Position numbers and translations under genes: made by a program | Shown: one piece after another, positions 8,806 through 15,589 of the stretch | Layout of the letters: every line of letters begins with the position of its first letter | Position numbering within the stretch: position 1 is the first letter of the stretch | Assembly (NCBI GenBank): GCA_903899825.1 | Contig: CAIUKU010000224.1 | Coordinates: 1-43,183, forward strand | DNA: 43,183 nucleotides | From: an uncultured Bacteroidales bacterium | GTDB lineage: Bacteria > Bacteroidota > Bacteroidia > Bacteroidales > JACABE01 | Direction: 5' to 3' | The notes under the pieces: generated by a model | The model's database searches: none | What the model was told of the DNA's origin: nothing | What the model saw: only the letters and a program-made list of their open reading frames with translations

Positions 8806-8819
8806 ATTTGGTAACAAAT
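8806..8819. promoter_or_regulatory. 14-bp palindrome, candidate Crp/Fnr operator
   Basis: ATTTG-GTAA-CAAAT, a perfect dyad with a 4-bp centre. It begins directly after the Crp/Fnr stop codon and lies 62 bp upstream of the next start codon. A near-consensus -7 box (GAATTTTG, 8848-8855) is 28 bp downstream, so a bound dimer would sit where an activator often does. Confidence 0.35.
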
Positions 8820-8881
8820 GTGGAGCAATTGAACAAATTATTATATTGAATTTTGCATCATAAATTTTAATACTTTATGAT

Positions 8882-9502
8882 ATGAAAAAACACATCTTTC
8901 TTATTGTTGCACTGTTTTGTGTTGCTAGAACAATTTCAGCACAATCGGATTTATCTGAAGCATCTTCTCAAAAACAGACTCACAAATCACAAACCGACAG
9001 TTTTAAAATTAAACAAACTGTGGGTGTGGCAATTGACTTATTACCCCCGATTATGAGCGCTACAGCCGGAAATATTGGTTACTCTGCTCAATTGTGGTAT
9101 GGATACAAAAAATTCAGGATTCGTGGAGTAATTGCCGGCTTTACCATGCCTGACAAACTAATGGGAAACGAGGATTTTAAAGATTTAAATACAACTGCTA
9201 CAGCATTGATTTTTGATTATTTCTTAAGAAACAACTTCAAAGGATGGTGGTTTGGTACAGGGGTTGAAATGTGGAATAACACCATAAACTCGAAAACAAA
9301 TAATCAGGATTATGATTTCAAAGATTATGTGGCCACAGCAGGAAGTGGTTATATTTTCAAAGTTTACAAAAACTTCTACATTGAACCGTGGGGCGCAGTG
9401 CATTGTATTTTAAACGACGAAAAAGTAACTGTTGGTGAAGCTGAGTATAAAACCAAAAAATTTCAGGGTGAAGTGTCACTTAAAGTAGGCTGGCATTTTT
9501 AA
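8882..9502 (+). CDS. outer-membrane beta-barrel-like protein, hypothetical
   Basis: 206 residues. A clear signal peptide (MKKHIFLIVALFCVARTISAQ) is followed by a Gln/Ser/Lys-rich linker and then alternating polar and aromatic strands (YSAQLWYGYKKFRIRG, GWWFGTGVEMW, FYIEPWGAVH). The last residue is Phe in VSLKVGWHF, the aromatic C-terminus expected of barrels inserted by the BAM complex. The size suggests eight strands. I do not recognise a specific family. It is probably the first structural gene of the cluster after the Crp/Fnr regulator. Confidence 0.7.
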   Translation: MKKHIFLIVALFCVARTISAQSDLSEASSQKQTHKSQTDSFKIKQTVGVAIDLLPPIMSATAGNIGYSAQLWYGYKKFRIRGVIAGFTMPDKLMGNEDFKDLNTTATALIFDYFLRNNFKGWWFGTGVEMWNNTINSKTNNQDYDFKDYVATAGSGYIFKVYKNFYIEPWGAVHCILNDEKVTVGEAEYKTKKFQGEVSLKVGWHF

Positions 9503-9602
9503 ATATTTAAATCTACTAAATTGAAATGATGATATTGAGTTTTACAAATATTGGTCTGAAATATCAATTTTAATACCATAGAAACAAAAATGAGTCTATA
9601 TT

Positions 9603-10436
9603 ATGAAGCAATTTTCAGGAATAAAAATTTTAATTATAACCATGATGACACTAACAGCTTGTAGTTCAACAAAAATATTTAAACAAAAGAAAGCCGAAGA
9701 ATTCGCCATGCAACCCTTACAATCAGAAAATACAATTAGCGAAAAAGAGATTGCTCATCTTCCTGATTGTGTAAAAAAATACCTGGATTATTCAGGAGCG
9801 GTTGGCAAAAGCAAGCCGCAAAATGTATCTATTGAATTTGAGGCAGATATGTACCGTAAACCAGGTGATAAACCCATGAAAGCAACTTCGGTACAGTATA
9901 ATTTTTATGGAAACTATTCACGCTTGTTTCTGATGAAAGCGAGTAAAATGCTTATTCCATTTCGTGCAATGCACATATACCGAAACCATCAGGCAACATT
10001 CAGAGTCAGAGTTGCCAATCTGTTTAATGTAGTTGATTTAAAAGGAGAAGAATTAACCATTGCCGAAACGGTTACTTTGTTAAACGATATGTGTATTTTT
10101 GTACCTGGAAATTTAATTGATAAGCGCTTAAGCTGGAAAGAGATAGATTCGCTGTCAACGGAAGTATTTTTTGTTAATGGTATTTATAAAGTGTCGGCTA
10201 AACTTTATTTCAATGAAAAAGGAGAATTAATCAATTTTGTTTCGGACGACAGGTCTGCTTTACAGGATAATGGTACAATGAAACGGGCAAGATGGTCAAC
10301 ACCGGTGAGAGATTACAAAGAGATTGATGGAAGAAAAATTCCCACCTATGGCGAAACCATCTGGCATTATCCTGAAGGTGATTTTACCTATGGGGTTTTC
10401 AAATTAAGGACGATAAAGTACAATGTGTCAAAGTAA
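9603..10436 (+). CDS. DUF6544-like lipoprotein
   Basis: 277 residues. A lipobox (TLTAC, Cys20) predicts a lipoprotein. The body resembles the DUF6544 (or related DUF6920) family, function unknown: LPDCVKKYLDYSGAVGK near residue 53, then MLIPFRAMHIYRNHQATFRV, LNDMCIFVPGNLI, ISEKE-type acidic stretches, and the closing signature RWSTPVRDYKEIDGRKIPTYG followed by WHYPEGDFTYG. That C-terminal signature is what made me choose the family. It lies 100 bp after the barrel gene and 11 bp before the flavodoxin/ferredoxin gene, so the last two are very likely co-transcribed. Confidence 0.7.
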   Translation: MKQFSGIKILIITMMTLTACSSTKIFKQKKAEEFAMQPLQSENTISEKEIAHLPDCVKKYLDYSGAVGKSKPQNVSIEFEADMYRKPGDKPMKATSVQYNFYGNYSRLFLMKASKMLIPFRAMHIYRNHQATFRVRVANLFNVVDLKGEELTIAETVTLLNDMCIFVPGNLIDKRLSWKEIDSLSTEVFFVNGIYKVSAKLYFNEKGELINFVSDDRSALQDNGTMKRARWSTPVRDYKEIDGRKIPTYGETIWHYPEGDFTYGVFKLRTIKYNVSK

Positions 10437-10447
10437 AAATTTACAAA

Positions 10448-11509
10448 ATGGGCATCAACAAAATGCTTGCTGATAAACTATATCAAAAAATTCAAATCTA
10501 CTGTTTTTCAGGTACCGGAAATTCGAGAAATGTAGCTGTGTGGTTAACTCAGGTAGCAAAAGATATGAATATTGAAAGCCATATTATAAATATTGCACAA
10601 ATCGACAGACTTTCAATTGAACCTCCTGATCCTGAATCGTTGCTTGTATTTGTTTCGCCGGTTCACGGGTTTAATTACCCGCCCATCATGCTGCATTTCA
10701 TTTTGCGGTTTCCAAAAGGAAAGAATAAAGTTGTATTGATGAATACCAGGGCAGGTATGCTTATCGGAAAATTTATTACACCGGGTATAAATGGCATTGC
10801 GTTTTACTTATCAGCTTTAATCCTTATTATCAAAGGGTTTTCTATTAAAGCTATTTTGCCTGTTGATATGCCTTCAAACTGGATTTCGCTGCATCCTGGT
10901 CTTAACCACCAGACAGTGAAATACCTGCACGAAAAAAACAAGTTAAAAGTTGAAGTTTTTGCCCGTAAGATTCTCTCAGGGAAATCTCACTTTAAAGCAT
11001 TAATAGAAGTATATGATATACTTCTAGTTCCCATTGCTTTTGGCTATTATTTTATAGGTCGTTTCCTTTTTTCCAAGACTTTTTATGCCTCAAAAGCTTG
11101 TAACAACTGTGATATTTGCATGAAAGCTTGTCCGGTAAAAGCAATCATAAAAGTTAACCAAAGACCTTTCTGGACTTTCAATTGCGAAAGTTGTATGAAG
11201 TGTATGGGCAATTGCCCTGAAAAAGCAATTGAAACCGGACATGGATTTATAATTGCCTACAGCCTGTTTTTTAGCCTGATTTTTCTAGTTGGTTTTTATA
11301 ACTATTTTGGATTATACTTTTACCGGATTGAGAACAGCTTACTTAAAATGTTGGTGGAATCGCTTCTCTTCTTGTCATTGTTAAGCTTGTGGTATCGGAT
11401 TATCCACTGGTCAATGCGATTTAAAATAATGGAAAGGATCATTGTTTTTACCTCTTTTACCAACTACAAATGCTGGGGCCGCCGTTACAAAGCCCTGAAA
11501 CCTGATTGA
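10448..11509 (+). CDS. EFR1-type flavodoxin/ferredoxin membrane protein
   Basis: 353 residues. The N-terminal flavodoxin-like domain has the FMN-phosphate loop YCFSGTGNSRNVA (about residues 18-30) and VFVSPVHGFNYPP. After a hydrophobic stretch (about 112-130) come two bacterial-type [4Fe-4S] motifs: Cys218, 221, 224, 228 (CNNCDICMKACP) and Cys246, 249, 252, 256 (CESCMKCMGNCP). Two further hydrophobic segments follow (about 267-290 and 302-320), so it is probably bound to the inner membrane. Such proteins should pass electrons between flavin and iron-sulfur centres; donor and acceptor are unknown. A second possible start is Met6. Confidence 0.8.
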   Translation: MGINKMLADKLYQKIQIYCFSGTGNSRNVAVWLTQVAKDMNIESHIINIAQIDRLSIEPPDPESLLVFVSPVHGFNYPPIMLHFILRFPKGKNKVVLMNTRAGMLIGKFITPGINGIAFYLSALILIIKGFSIKAILPVDMPSNWISLHPGLNHQTVKYLHEKNKLKVEVFARKILSGKSHFKALIEVYDILLVPIAFGYYFIGRFLFSKTFYASKACNNCDICMKACPVKAIIKVNQRPFWTFNCESCMKCMGNCPEKAIETGHGFIIAYSLFFSLIFLVGFYNYFGLYFYRIENSLLKMLVESLLFLSLLSLWYRIIHWSMRFKIMERIIVFTSFTNYKCWGRRYKALKPD

Positions 11510-11799
11510 AATATAAAATTCAATAAATAATCGAAGACAAGCGTTTAATTTATTGAAGATATTTGGAGGAATTATGAAATTCTTTGTAAGTTTGTAGTTA
11601 AAAAAATAATAAACAGATGAAACGAGCCATGTGAAAATATACACACACACGAGGATGATTATTTGGCGAAACGAAGTTCACGAACACATTAAATAATAAT
11701 TAAACTTGTGAGTAATTCCATAGGCGAAATTCGAATAGGATTAAAAAAATTAACTAATCAAACAATAACTGTTTCAGTTATTTAATTAAATATAAACAT
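11510..11799 (+). other. leader region before the DUF4395 gene
   Basis: 290 bp without a gene. It holds copy A of a duplicated promoter module (11547-11596). Transcription from there would give a leader of about 200 nt. The leader contains a tiny frame from the ATG at 11617 (MKRAM, then TGA), a CA dinucleotide run (about 11640-11650) and the partial dyad around TTCACGAA (about 11677-11684). None of these is convincing as a regulator by itself. Confidence 0.55.
11547..11596 (+). promoter_or_regulatory. duplicated promoter module, copy A
   Basis: Contains TTTG (11562-11565), 21 bp, then TAAGTTTG (11587-11594), an exact match to both boxes of the Bacteroidota primary promoter. The 50 bp are identical at 44 positions, without gaps, to 12496-12545. 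The 9-mer AAGACAAGC also precedes both copies, at 11534-11542 here. Confidence 0.75.
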
Positions 11800-12333
11800 A
11801 TGAAAATATTTAGTTTTGGAGAATACATCAGTGGAAAACCCTTTAAAGTGCTTGATGAGAGAAAAATGAGAGCCAGTGCCGGAATTATGTTCATTTTCGG
11901 ATTATTCGCCTCAATTAACGGATTTATATTGAGTCGTTACGAAATCATACCATACATCATGGGTGGATTTGTTTTAAACTTTATGATAGGCTTATTTATC
12001 AATCCAAAGTATTCACCTTCCATGATTCTGGCATCTATCTTCGTGTGGAGACAATCTCCACTACCTATAGGTGCAGTTCAGAAAAAATTTGCTTGGAGTT
12101 TAGGACTGGCACTGTCTTCTACCATATTTGTACTTTCTCTTTTTCTACAAAACGATAAAAGTTATTTTGAACCCGTTTGTATGCTGTGTCTTATCTGTTT
12201 ACTGTTGTTATATCTTGAAACAGCTTTTGGTATTTGTGTAGGTTGCAAGTTATACCAATTGGCAGTAGCAATAAAATTGCTTCCTAAACCTAAAGAAAAA
12301 CCCAACTGTATGGGGGATAGTTGTGAAAATTAA
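11800..12333 (+). CDS. DUF4395 family membrane protein
   Basis: 177 residues. About four membrane segments are visible (roughly 27-45, 49-67, 105-120 and 125-142). The family hallmark is the cysteine pair at the end of the last segment, FGICVGCKLYQL. A further CMLC and a C-terminal CMGDSC give an unusually thiol-rich protein. The fold begins with the conserved VLDERKMRASAG. Function is unknown; DUF4395 genes are often found near thioredoxin-like or sulfur-handling genes, which fits the redox character of the upstream ferredoxin gene. It has its own promoter (copy A of the duplicated module). Confidence 0.85.
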   Translation: MKIFSFGEYISGKPFKVLDERKMRASAGIMFIFGLFASINGFILSRYEIIPYIMGGFVLNFMIGLFINPKYSPSMILASIFVWRQSPLPIGAVQKKFAWSLGLALSSTIFVLSLFLQNDKSYFEPVCMLCLICLLLLYLETAFGICVGCKLYQLAVAIKLLPKPKEKPNCMGDSCEN

Positions 12334-12495
12334 TGGAGTAGCATTGTTTTAAATGAAACTTTTTAGCTTAAACATTGTAGTAATAATTTGGTAAAAGGGA
12401 CAAGTAACTTTGAACCTGATATTTGATAATAAAAAAGTTAAATATAATAATAACTGTAAACAAGCTAAAGACAAGCTGAAAAAATCAAGTAGACA

Positions 12496-12545
12496 AATTT
12501 ATTGAGGATTTTTGAAGGGATTAAGAATTTCTTTGTAAGTTTGTA
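12496..12545 (+). promoter_or_regulatory. duplicated promoter module, copy B
   Basis: Contains TTTG (12511-12514), 21 bp, then TAAGTTTG (12536-12543). All six differences from copy A fall outside the two boxes. The shared 9-mer AAGACAAGC lies at 12468-12476, 15 bp farther away than in copy A. It should drive the small gene at 12668. Confidence 0.75.
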
Positions 12546-12558
12546 AAAGTAAAATAAG

Positions 12559-12588
12559 CCAAATTTGCAGTGAGTTACGCGAATTTGG
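12559..12588 (+). other. hairpin in the 5' leader
   Basis: CCAAATTTGC (12559-12568) can pair with GCGAATTTGG (12579-12588) with one G-U pair and a 10-nt loop. It would start about 10 nt after the transcript start predicted from copy B, so it may protect the 5' end or control translation. No run of T follows, so it is not an intrinsic terminator. Confidence 0.45.
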
Positions 12589-12667
12589 ATACCTTTTTAT
12601 GAGTTTCTCATTAAAAAAAATTATAGTGACTTTTTAGAAAAACACTGGCATACAAAAATCCAATGAA

Positions 12668-13039
12668 ATGAAACTTTATACAAAATGTTCAACATGCATG
12701 ACTGATATTTCATTATGGACATGGTATTCAGACAGAATTGATTTTAAAAAATCAAATAAAGATTTCATTAATTTGACATGTAAGAAATGCAAACAGACAG
12801 ATAGATATAATATTGATAATGTAAAAGCCAAGGAAAGCAATACTGCTCAAATAATTGCTTTATCAATTTTTTTAATTGGGACACCAGTACTTCTTATTTT
12901 TCTTTGGGATTATATTTTTAAGATAAATAACATTTATGCAATTTTGATTTTGATTCTTCCATTGATAGTTCCAAGTTTAATCTATAGTATTATTATAAAA
13001 AATGACAGACAACGAGTTCGCCTTTTTAATGTAAGTTAG
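12668..13039 (+). CDS. small zinc-ribbon membrane protein, hypothetical
   Basis: 123 residues. The N-terminal 45 residues carry CSTC and CKKC (KCSTCMTD and LTCKKCKQTD), a four-cysteine pattern that should bind zinc. Two hydrophobic segments follow (about 61-80 and 87-108), and the C-terminus is basic. The layout is known from uncharacterised Bacteroidota proteins; I know no function. It is transcribed from the same type of promoter module as the DUF4395 gene, which suggests common control of two cysteine-rich membrane proteins. Confidence 0.7.
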   Translation: MKLYTKCSTCMTDISLWTWYSDRIDFKKSNKDFINLTCKKCKQTDRYNIDNVKAKESNTAQIIALSIFLIGTPVLLIFLWDYIFKINNIYAILILILPLIVPSLIYSIIIKNDRQRVRLFNVS

Positions 13040-13122
13040 AATAGAATTTTATCGAGAATGAACAATTTGAAACTAAAAAATTCACTATAACATGCAGTTA
13101 TATAACCGAAATTACTTTCAAA

Positions 13123-13157
13123 AAAATCTCATTAGGGGAAAAAGCTAATGAAATTTT
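13123..13157 (+). terminator. terminator-like hairpin after the zinc-ribbon gene
   Basis: A 13-bp stem with one mismatch: AAAATCTCATTAG (13123-13135) against CTAATGAAATTTT (13145-13157), 9-nt loop. The T-run is part of the stem, so strength is uncertain. Confidence 0.45.
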
Positions 13158-13286
13158 GGTCAATCAGTTCTTTGTTTTGAAACACCACCTGTTCTAAAAC
13201 CGATTAATTTTCTATACTTTGCGCATCATATTCATTTCTTCAAAATATTTAATCAAATATATACCACCTGTTTGAAAAATATTTTG

Positions 13287-13294
13287 TACTTTTG
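13287..13294 (+). promoter_or_regulatory. -7 promoter box (TACTTTTG) of the rpsF operon
   Basis: Exact TAnnTTTG match followed by C, 49 bp before the rpsF start. No good -33 box at the normal distance. Confidence 0.6.
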
Positions 13295-13343
13295 CACTCC
13301 ATTTTTAAAATCAATTTAATAATCATTTAAAAATTAAAACACA

Positions 13344-13718
13344 ATGTTAAACAATTACGAAACAGTTTTCATTATGACTCCCGTTTTGTCTGATGATCAG
13401 ATGAAGGAAACTGTAAAAAAATTCCAGACCTATTTGAAAGAAAAAGGTGCTGAGATTGTTTATGAGAACAATTGGGGATTGAAAAAACTGGCTTACCCTA
13501 TTCAAAAAAAATCAACAGGATTTTATTATCTTATTGAATTTAAAGCCGAAGGAACTCTTGTAGCTGATTTAGAAACTACTTACAAACGTGACGAGCGTTT
13601 ATTGAGATTTTTAACTGTAAAACTCGATAAACACGCTATAGCTTATAGCGAAAAAAGACGCAACCTCAATGCCGGTAAAAAAGCAGAAGTAGTAGTAGAA
13701 ACCACAGAATCAAATTAA
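13344..13718 (+). CDS. rpsF: 30S ribosomal protein bS6
   Basis: 124 residues. bS6 binds with bS18 to the central domain of 16S rRNA on the 30S platform. The sequence shows the normal beginning ([16 protein letters not shown]), the middle [21 protein letters not shown] and [12 protein letters not shown]. The C-terminal 30 residues are charged and extended, as usual. No Shine-Dalgarno precedes it (only A-rich sequence). First gene of rpsF-rpsR-rplI. Confidence 0.97.
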   Translation: MLNNYETVFIMTPVLSDDQMKETVKKFQTYLKEKGAEIVYENNWGLKKLAYPIQKKSTGFYYLIEFKAEGTLVADLETTYKRDERLLRFLTVKLDKHAIAYSEKRRNLNAGKKAEVVVETTESN

Positions 13719-13746
13719 AAATTGTTAATTTAAAAAACTTAAAACA

Positions 13747-14016
13747 ATGGCAGACAATAGTTCAGAAATCAAATATTTAACCCCGATAGCGGTTGAAACC
13801 AAAAAGAAAAAGTATTGCCGTTTCAAAAAAAGCGGAATCAAATACATTGATTACAAAGATGCTGATTTCTTATTGAAATTTATCAACGAACAGGGTAAAA
13901 TTCTTCCAAGAAGATTAACCGGTACTTCTAATAAATATCAGAAAAAAGTATCACAAGCTGTAAAAAGAGCAAGACATCTTGCATTATTACCTTACGTAGC
14001 AGATTTATTAAAATAA
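13747..14016 (+). CDS. rpsR: 30S ribosomal protein bS18
   Basis: 89 residues. It pairs with bS6 on the 30S platform. Motifs: [19 protein letters not shown], then [17 protein letters not shown] and [13 protein letters not shown], all standard. No Shine-Dalgarno is visible before the start (AAAAAACTTAAAACA). It lies 28 bp after rpsF and 13 bp before rplI, and its TAA shares its last base with the Shine-Dalgarno of rplI. Confidence 0.97.
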   Translation: MADNSSEIKYLTPIAVETKKKKYCRFKKSGIKYIDYKDADFLLKFINEQGKILPRRLTGTSNKYQKKVSQAVKRARHLALLPYVADLLK

Positions 14017-14022
14017 GGAGGG
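14016..14022 (+). promoter_or_regulatory. strong Shine-Dalgarno of rplI (AGGAGGG)
   Basis: A full anti-Shine-Dalgarno match 7 nt before the rplI ATG. It stands out because the other genes of the window, including rpsF and rpsR, mostly lack one. It fixes the rplI start at 14030. Confidence 0.85.
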
Positions 14023-14029
14023 AAACACA

Positions 14030-14479
14030 ATGGAAGTAATTTTAAAACAAGACGTAGAAAACTTAGGTTACAAAGATGACCAGGTTAAAGTAAAAGACGG
14101 ATATGCTCGTAATTTTCTTATCCCTCAGGACATTGCCGTTATGGCAACCGCTACCAACAAAAAAATCCACGCTGAAAATTTAAAACAACGTGCATTCAAA
14201 TTGGAAAAAATCAAAACACAAGCCGAAACACTTTGTAAAGCACTCGAAAATGTAGTGGTTAAAATTGGTGCAAAAGCAGGTGAATCCGGAAAAATTTATG
14301 GTTCTGTAAATTCAATCCAGATTGCTGAAGCTTTAAAAGACCAGTTTAATTACGAAATCGACCGCAAAAAAATTCATATCGAAGGCGAATCAATCAAAGA
14401 ATTAGGCAGTTACAAAGCAAAAATTAACCTTCACAAAGAAATCAAAGCTGAAATCAGTTTTGAAGTAATTGCTGAATAA
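14030..14479 (+). CDS. rplI: 50S ribosomal protein bL9
   Basis: 149 residues. bL9 binds 23S rRNA near the L1 stalk through its N-terminal domain: MEVILKQDVENLGYKDDQVKVKDGYARNFLIPQ is seen in pieces (VILKQDVENLGYKDD, GYARNFLIP). A long helix follows, then the C-terminal domain with GKIYGSVNSIQIAEAL. Last gene of the rpsF operon. A strong Shine-Dalgarno precedes it, unlike its operon partners. An intrinsic terminator follows about 105 bp downstream. Confidence 0.97.
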   Translation: MEVILKQDVENLGYKDDQVKVKDGYARNFLIPQDIAVMATATNKKIHAENLKQRAFKLEKIKTQAETLCKALENVVVKIGAKAGESGKIYGSVNSIQIAEALKDQFNYEIDRKKIHIEGESIKELGSYKAKINLHKEIKAEISFEVIAE

Positions 14480-14496
14480 TTAATAGCTTAGTTTTT

Positions 14497-14527
14497 AAAG
14501 TTAAAAGTTTATAAAGTTCATAAAGTT
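14497..14527 (+). repeat. AAAGTT short-period array
   Basis: AAAGTT occurs at 14497, 14504, 14513 and 14522, that is with spacings of 7, 9 and 9 bp, starting 17 bp after the rplI stop. Confidence 0.65.
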
Positions 14528-14583
14528 ACGTTTTGCAATATTTTTTAAAAACAGAATTTAATAATTTTGTGAATATATTTAAT

Positions 14584-14615
14584 AAAAAACCCGGTTATAT
14601 TGACCGGGTTTTTTT
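14584..14615 (+). terminator. intrinsic terminator after rpsF-rpsR-rplI
   Basis: A perfect 12-bp stem, AAAAAACCCGGT (14584-14595) with ACCGGGTTTTTT (14603-14614), loop of 7, and a T-run. The A-run on the left makes it able to work in both directions. Confidence 0.9.
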
Positions 14616-14749
14616 ATTTTTGTACGGTACTAAGAAATACCGGGCTAAGCTAATTGAGAAATTTTATGATACAATGCAATGATTTACTACAAAGAATTTA
14701 CGCTATAAAACAAGATAAAGTGAAAAGATGCAGGGAAAACCACTTTACA

Positions 14750-14779
14750 AACTTTTAACTTTCAAACTTTATGAACTTA
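14750..14779 (-). repeat. AAAGTT short-period array, inverted copy
   Basis: On the plus strand AACTTT occurs at 14750, 14757 and 14765, then AACTTA at 14774 (spacings 7, 8 and 9 bp). This is the reverse complement of the array after rplI. It ends 4 bp before the next start codon. Confidence 0.6.
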
Positions 14780-14783
14780 TAAA

Positions 14784-15545
14784 ATGCTATCAAAAAACAC
14801 CATCAAACACCTGCAATCTCTGAAACAAAATAAATTCAGGGATGAATTCCGGCAGTTTGTTGCCGAAGGAGATAAACTTGTAACAGAGCTATTGTCAGGA
14901 TATTTCAACATCATTGAAATTTTTGCCGTAAATGAATGGCTGGCTACGCATAAGATAGCAAATCATATTTCTGTAACAGAAGTTTCACCTGCTGAGCTCG
15001 AAAGAATCAGCGCACTTACTACTCCCAATATGGTGGTTGCATTGCTCGAAATACCTCCATCCCAAAATACCGACCTAAGCATTTTTGATAAGCTGATACT
15101 TATGCTGGACGAAATCAAAGATCCCGGCAACCTTGGAACCATAATACGTATAGCCGACTGGTTTGGTATTTCAACTATCATTTGTTCGGATCATACGGTA
15201 GATGTATACAATCCCAAAGTCGTTCAGGCAACCATGGGTTCCATTGCAAGGGTGAATGTGCAATATACTGATTTGAAAGATTTTTTAGAAGCTGTACCAA
15301 AAAGCATTCCGGTTTACGGAACGCTATTGAACGGAGAGAATATCTACACACAGGAATTGAGCAGGAATGGCATTGTATTGATTGGCAATGAATCCAAAGG
15401 AATATCGGATGATTTACTTCCTTTCATAACACAAAAGCTGTTGATCCCATCCTATAATGTAAATAACGGAAACAAGGCAGAATCACTGAATGCCTCTATT
15501 GCTACCGCTATTGTTTGTGCCGAGTTTACGCGAAGAATTTTTTAA
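14784..15545 (+). CDS. TrmH/SpoU family RNA 2'-O-methyltransferase
   Basis: 253 residues. An N-terminal substrate-binding domain (KFRDEFRQFVAEGDKLVTEL) precedes the knotted SPOUT methyltransferase domain. Its three motifs are all present: DPGNLGTIIRIADWFG (about residues 113-128), IVLIGNESKGI (about 197-207) and LNASIATAIV (about 234-243). The family 2'-O-methylates rRNA or tRNA with SAM; the target base cannot be read from sequence. The size with its N-terminal domain resembles RlmB/TsnR-like members. The start codon ATG at 14784 lies directly behind an AACTTT array. Confidence 0.9.
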   Translation: MLSKNTIKHLQSLKQNKFRDEFRQFVAEGDKLVTELLSGYFNIIEIFAVNEWLATHKIANHISVTEVSPAELERISALTTPNMVVALLEIPPSQNTDLSIFDKLILMLDEIKDPGNLGTIIRIADWFGISTIICSDHTVDVYNPKVVQATMGSIARVNVQYTDLKDFLEAVPKSIPVYGTLLNGENIYTQELSRNGIVLIGNESKGISDDLLPFITQKLLIPSYNVNNGNKAESLNASIATAIVCAEFTRRIF

Positions 15546-15564
15546 ATAAACCAAAGCTTATTCA

Positions 15565-15581
15565 AAAACCTTTATGGTTTT
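15565..15581. terminator. bidirectional terminator between convergent genes
   Basis: AAAACC (15565-15570), loop TTTAT, GGTTTT (15576-15581), between the stop of the methyltransferase gene and the stop of the DUF1801 gene. Outer pairing of AAAGC with GCTTT is also possible. Confidence 0.5.
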
Positions 15582-15589
15582 AGTGTGCT

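Larger units (their letters stand above)
12334..12667 (+). other. leader region before the zinc-ribbon gene, 334 bp
   Basis: No gene. The first 130 bp show nothing recognisable. The rest holds copy B of the duplicated promoter module (12496-12545), a 10-bp stem hairpin (12559-12588) and a small ATGAG/CTCAT dyad (12599-12611). Confidence 0.6.
13040..13343. other. intergenic region before rpsF, 304 bp
   Basis: Holds a terminator-like hairpin (13123-13157), two copies of ACCACCTGTT (13184-13193 and 13263-13272) and the rpsF promoter box (13287-13294). I looked for a bS6:bS18-type leader motif between the promoter and rpsF and saw no CCG-containing hairpin. Confidence 0.55.
14480..14783. other. 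intergenic region after rplI, 304 bp
   Basis: Contains an AAAGTT array near the rplI stop (14497-14527), an intrinsic terminator (14584-14615) and an oppositely oriented AACTTT array ending just before the next gene (14750-14779). The stretch 14620-14740 shows nothing I can name. Confidence 0.6.

Noticed and set aside
14562-14569. TAATTTTG promoter box before the rplI terminator
   Set aside because: A transcript from it would end in the terminator after about 40 nt. An exact 8-mer of this kind is expected by chance in such AT-rich DNA.
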